Shown: piece by piece, positions 6,629-7,333 of the stretch
Position numbering within the stretch: position 1 is the first letter of the stretch
Layout of the letters: every line of letters begins with the position of its first letter
Assembly (NCBI GenBank): GCA_021323835.1
Contig: JAJPKI010000131.1
Coordinates: 1-7,333 of the forward strand
Origin: Verrucomicrobiota bacterium
GTDB taxonomy: Bacteria > Verrucomicrobiota > Verrucomicrobiia > Limisphaerales > UBA11358
DNA length: 7,333 bases
Direction: 5' to 3'
Made by a program: the position numbers and the translations under genes
The notes under the pieces: generated by a model
The model's input: only the letters and a program-made list of their open reading frames with translations
What the model was told of the DNA's origin: nothing
Database searches by the model: none

Positions 6629-7333
6629 TCACTTTGCGCGCCGCAAATCGGCGACGCATTCGACGTGCTGCGTTTGCGGAAACATGTCCAGCGGTTGCAC
6701 GCGCACCAGTTCAAAGACACCGTCGGCACATAAAATGTTCAAATCCCGCGCCATCGTCGCCGGATGACAGGAAACGTAAATGATTTGCGCCGGCTTCATT
6801 TCGCGCAATAAATTCAATGTTTCCGGCCAACAGCCTTTTCGCGGCGGGTCAATTAAAACGGCAACGTTATTATGGTGGCCGTCCGCAAGGACGAATTTTT
6901 GCAAAAGTTGCGGCAACGCGTCTTCCACTTTTGCCGAAATAAATTCACCATTGGAAATATTTCGCGATGCTGCATTTTTCCGCGCCGCGGCAATCGCGCG
7001 CTGGTCGTATTCGACGCCGACGAAACTTTCCACCGCATCCGCGACTTCAATTCCAAAAAATCCGACGCCACAATACAAATCCGCCAAATGCTTCGCGCCG
7101 CTTGATTTTAAAAATGCTTTCACGGTCCCGACCAATTGCGGCAGCAGAAAAAAATTATTTTGAAAAAAGGAATCCGGCGGCACTTCCCAGTTTTCCGGCT
7201 GCACGCGCAGCACGACCTTGATTCCACCTTTCGGCGGCGGATTTTTTCTGACTTCGGTAATTTGCTCGTTAATCGCCGGCTCGGCGATTTTGCATTCTTC
7301 GATATCCTCAACCAATCCGCAATCGCCGCGCAC
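6629..7333 (-). CDS. 5-methyluridine RNA methyltransferase, TrmA/RlmD (RumA) family (partial, N-terminus beyond right edge)
   Basis: An S-adenosylmethionine-dependent enzyme that methylates C5 of a uridine in rRNA or tRNA. The C-terminal 234 residues are visible; family members are roughly 400-470 residues, so the TRAM domain and first part of the catalytic domain lie outside. The GTG at 7333 is at the edge and should not be taken as the true start. Signatures seen in order: DSFFQNNFFLLPQLVGTV (the conserved FxQxN region), SAM-binding DLYCGVGFFGIEVA, GVEYDQRAIAAARKNA, DPPRKGC (motif IV), the nucleophile motif YVSCHPATMARDL with its Cys codon at 6767-6769, and the ending QPLDMFPQTQHVECVADL with the general-base Glu at about 6659-6661. 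A Cys in EECKIAEPAINE (codon 7292-7294) matches the position of the last iron-sulfur ligand in E. coli RlmD, hinting at the cluster-bearing subgroup. The target base (for example U1939 or U747 of 23S rRNA, or U54 of tRNA) cannot be decided. Confidence 0.95.
   Translation of the reverse strand: MRGDCGLVEDIEECKIAEPAINEQITEVRKNPPPKGGIKVVLRVQPENWEVPPDSFFQNNFFLLPQLVGTVKAFLKSSGAKHLADLYCGVGFFGIEVADAVESFVGVEYDQRAIAAARKNAASRNISNGEFISAKVEDALPQLLQKFVLADGHHNNVAVLIDPPRKGCWPETLNLLREMKPAQIIYVSCHPATMARDLNILCADGVFELVRVQPLDMFPQTQHVECVADLRRAK

Noticed and set aside
6601..6660. Possible hairpin/terminator after the RNA methyltransferase gene
   Set aside because: The GC-rich pieces TTTGCGCGGC and GCGCGCCGCAAA pair only imperfectly, part of the sequence lies inside the coding region, and no T run follows on the transcribed strand.
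1..7333. Search by eye for CRISPR arrays, tRNA genes, insertion sequences and attachment sites
   Set aside because: The window is filled almost wholly by five genes; the only regular repeat is the short array in the GT4 gene, and no transposase, integrase, cloverleaf or spaced repeats were seen.

Overview
The window carries five closely spaced genes, all on the minus strand, with almost no non-coding DNA (the largest gap is 39 bases). In the direction of transcription, from right to left, they are: the C-terminal part of a 5-methyluridine RNA methyltransferase (TrmA/RlmD family, cut by the right edge); a 971-residue polytopic membrane protein with a DUF2723/TMEM260-like N-terminal half and a C-terminal tetratricopeptide (TPR) half; a GT4-family glycosyltransferase; a polyprenyl-phosphate sugar-1-phosphate transferase (MraY/WecA superfamily); and the first ~478 residues of the excinuclease subunit UvrB (cut by the left edge).

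Organism: the sequence is chromosomal and bacterial. The exact style of the DUF2723-TPR protein, the 'DNMNGL' and 'DTNHLSHW' versions of the phosphotransferase motifs and the 'LPRALPQALAA' version of the GT4 motif look most like Verrucomicrobiota (Limisphaerales/Pedosphaera-like) as I remember them. This is inference from remembered family style, not from a search. None of the four visible start codons has a clear Shine-Dalgarno sequence, and at least one gene (the GT4) starts with GTG.

How the genes may work together: the three central genes (1477-6589) are separated by 14 and 2 bases and look like one transcription unit for surface glycan or glycoprotein assembly. The phosphotransferase would load the first sugar phosphate on undecaprenyl phosphate, the GT4 enzyme would add sugars on the cytoplasmic face, and the multi-pass GT-C-like protein may act at the membrane, with its TPR tail as a binding platform. 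Housekeeping genes for RNA modification and DNA repair flank this module. No RNA genes, CRISPR arrays, mobile elements or convincing terminators were seen. The most unusual points are a perfect short tandem repeat inside the GT4 coding sequence and the apparent loss of the acidic N-terminal motif in the DUF2723-like protein.
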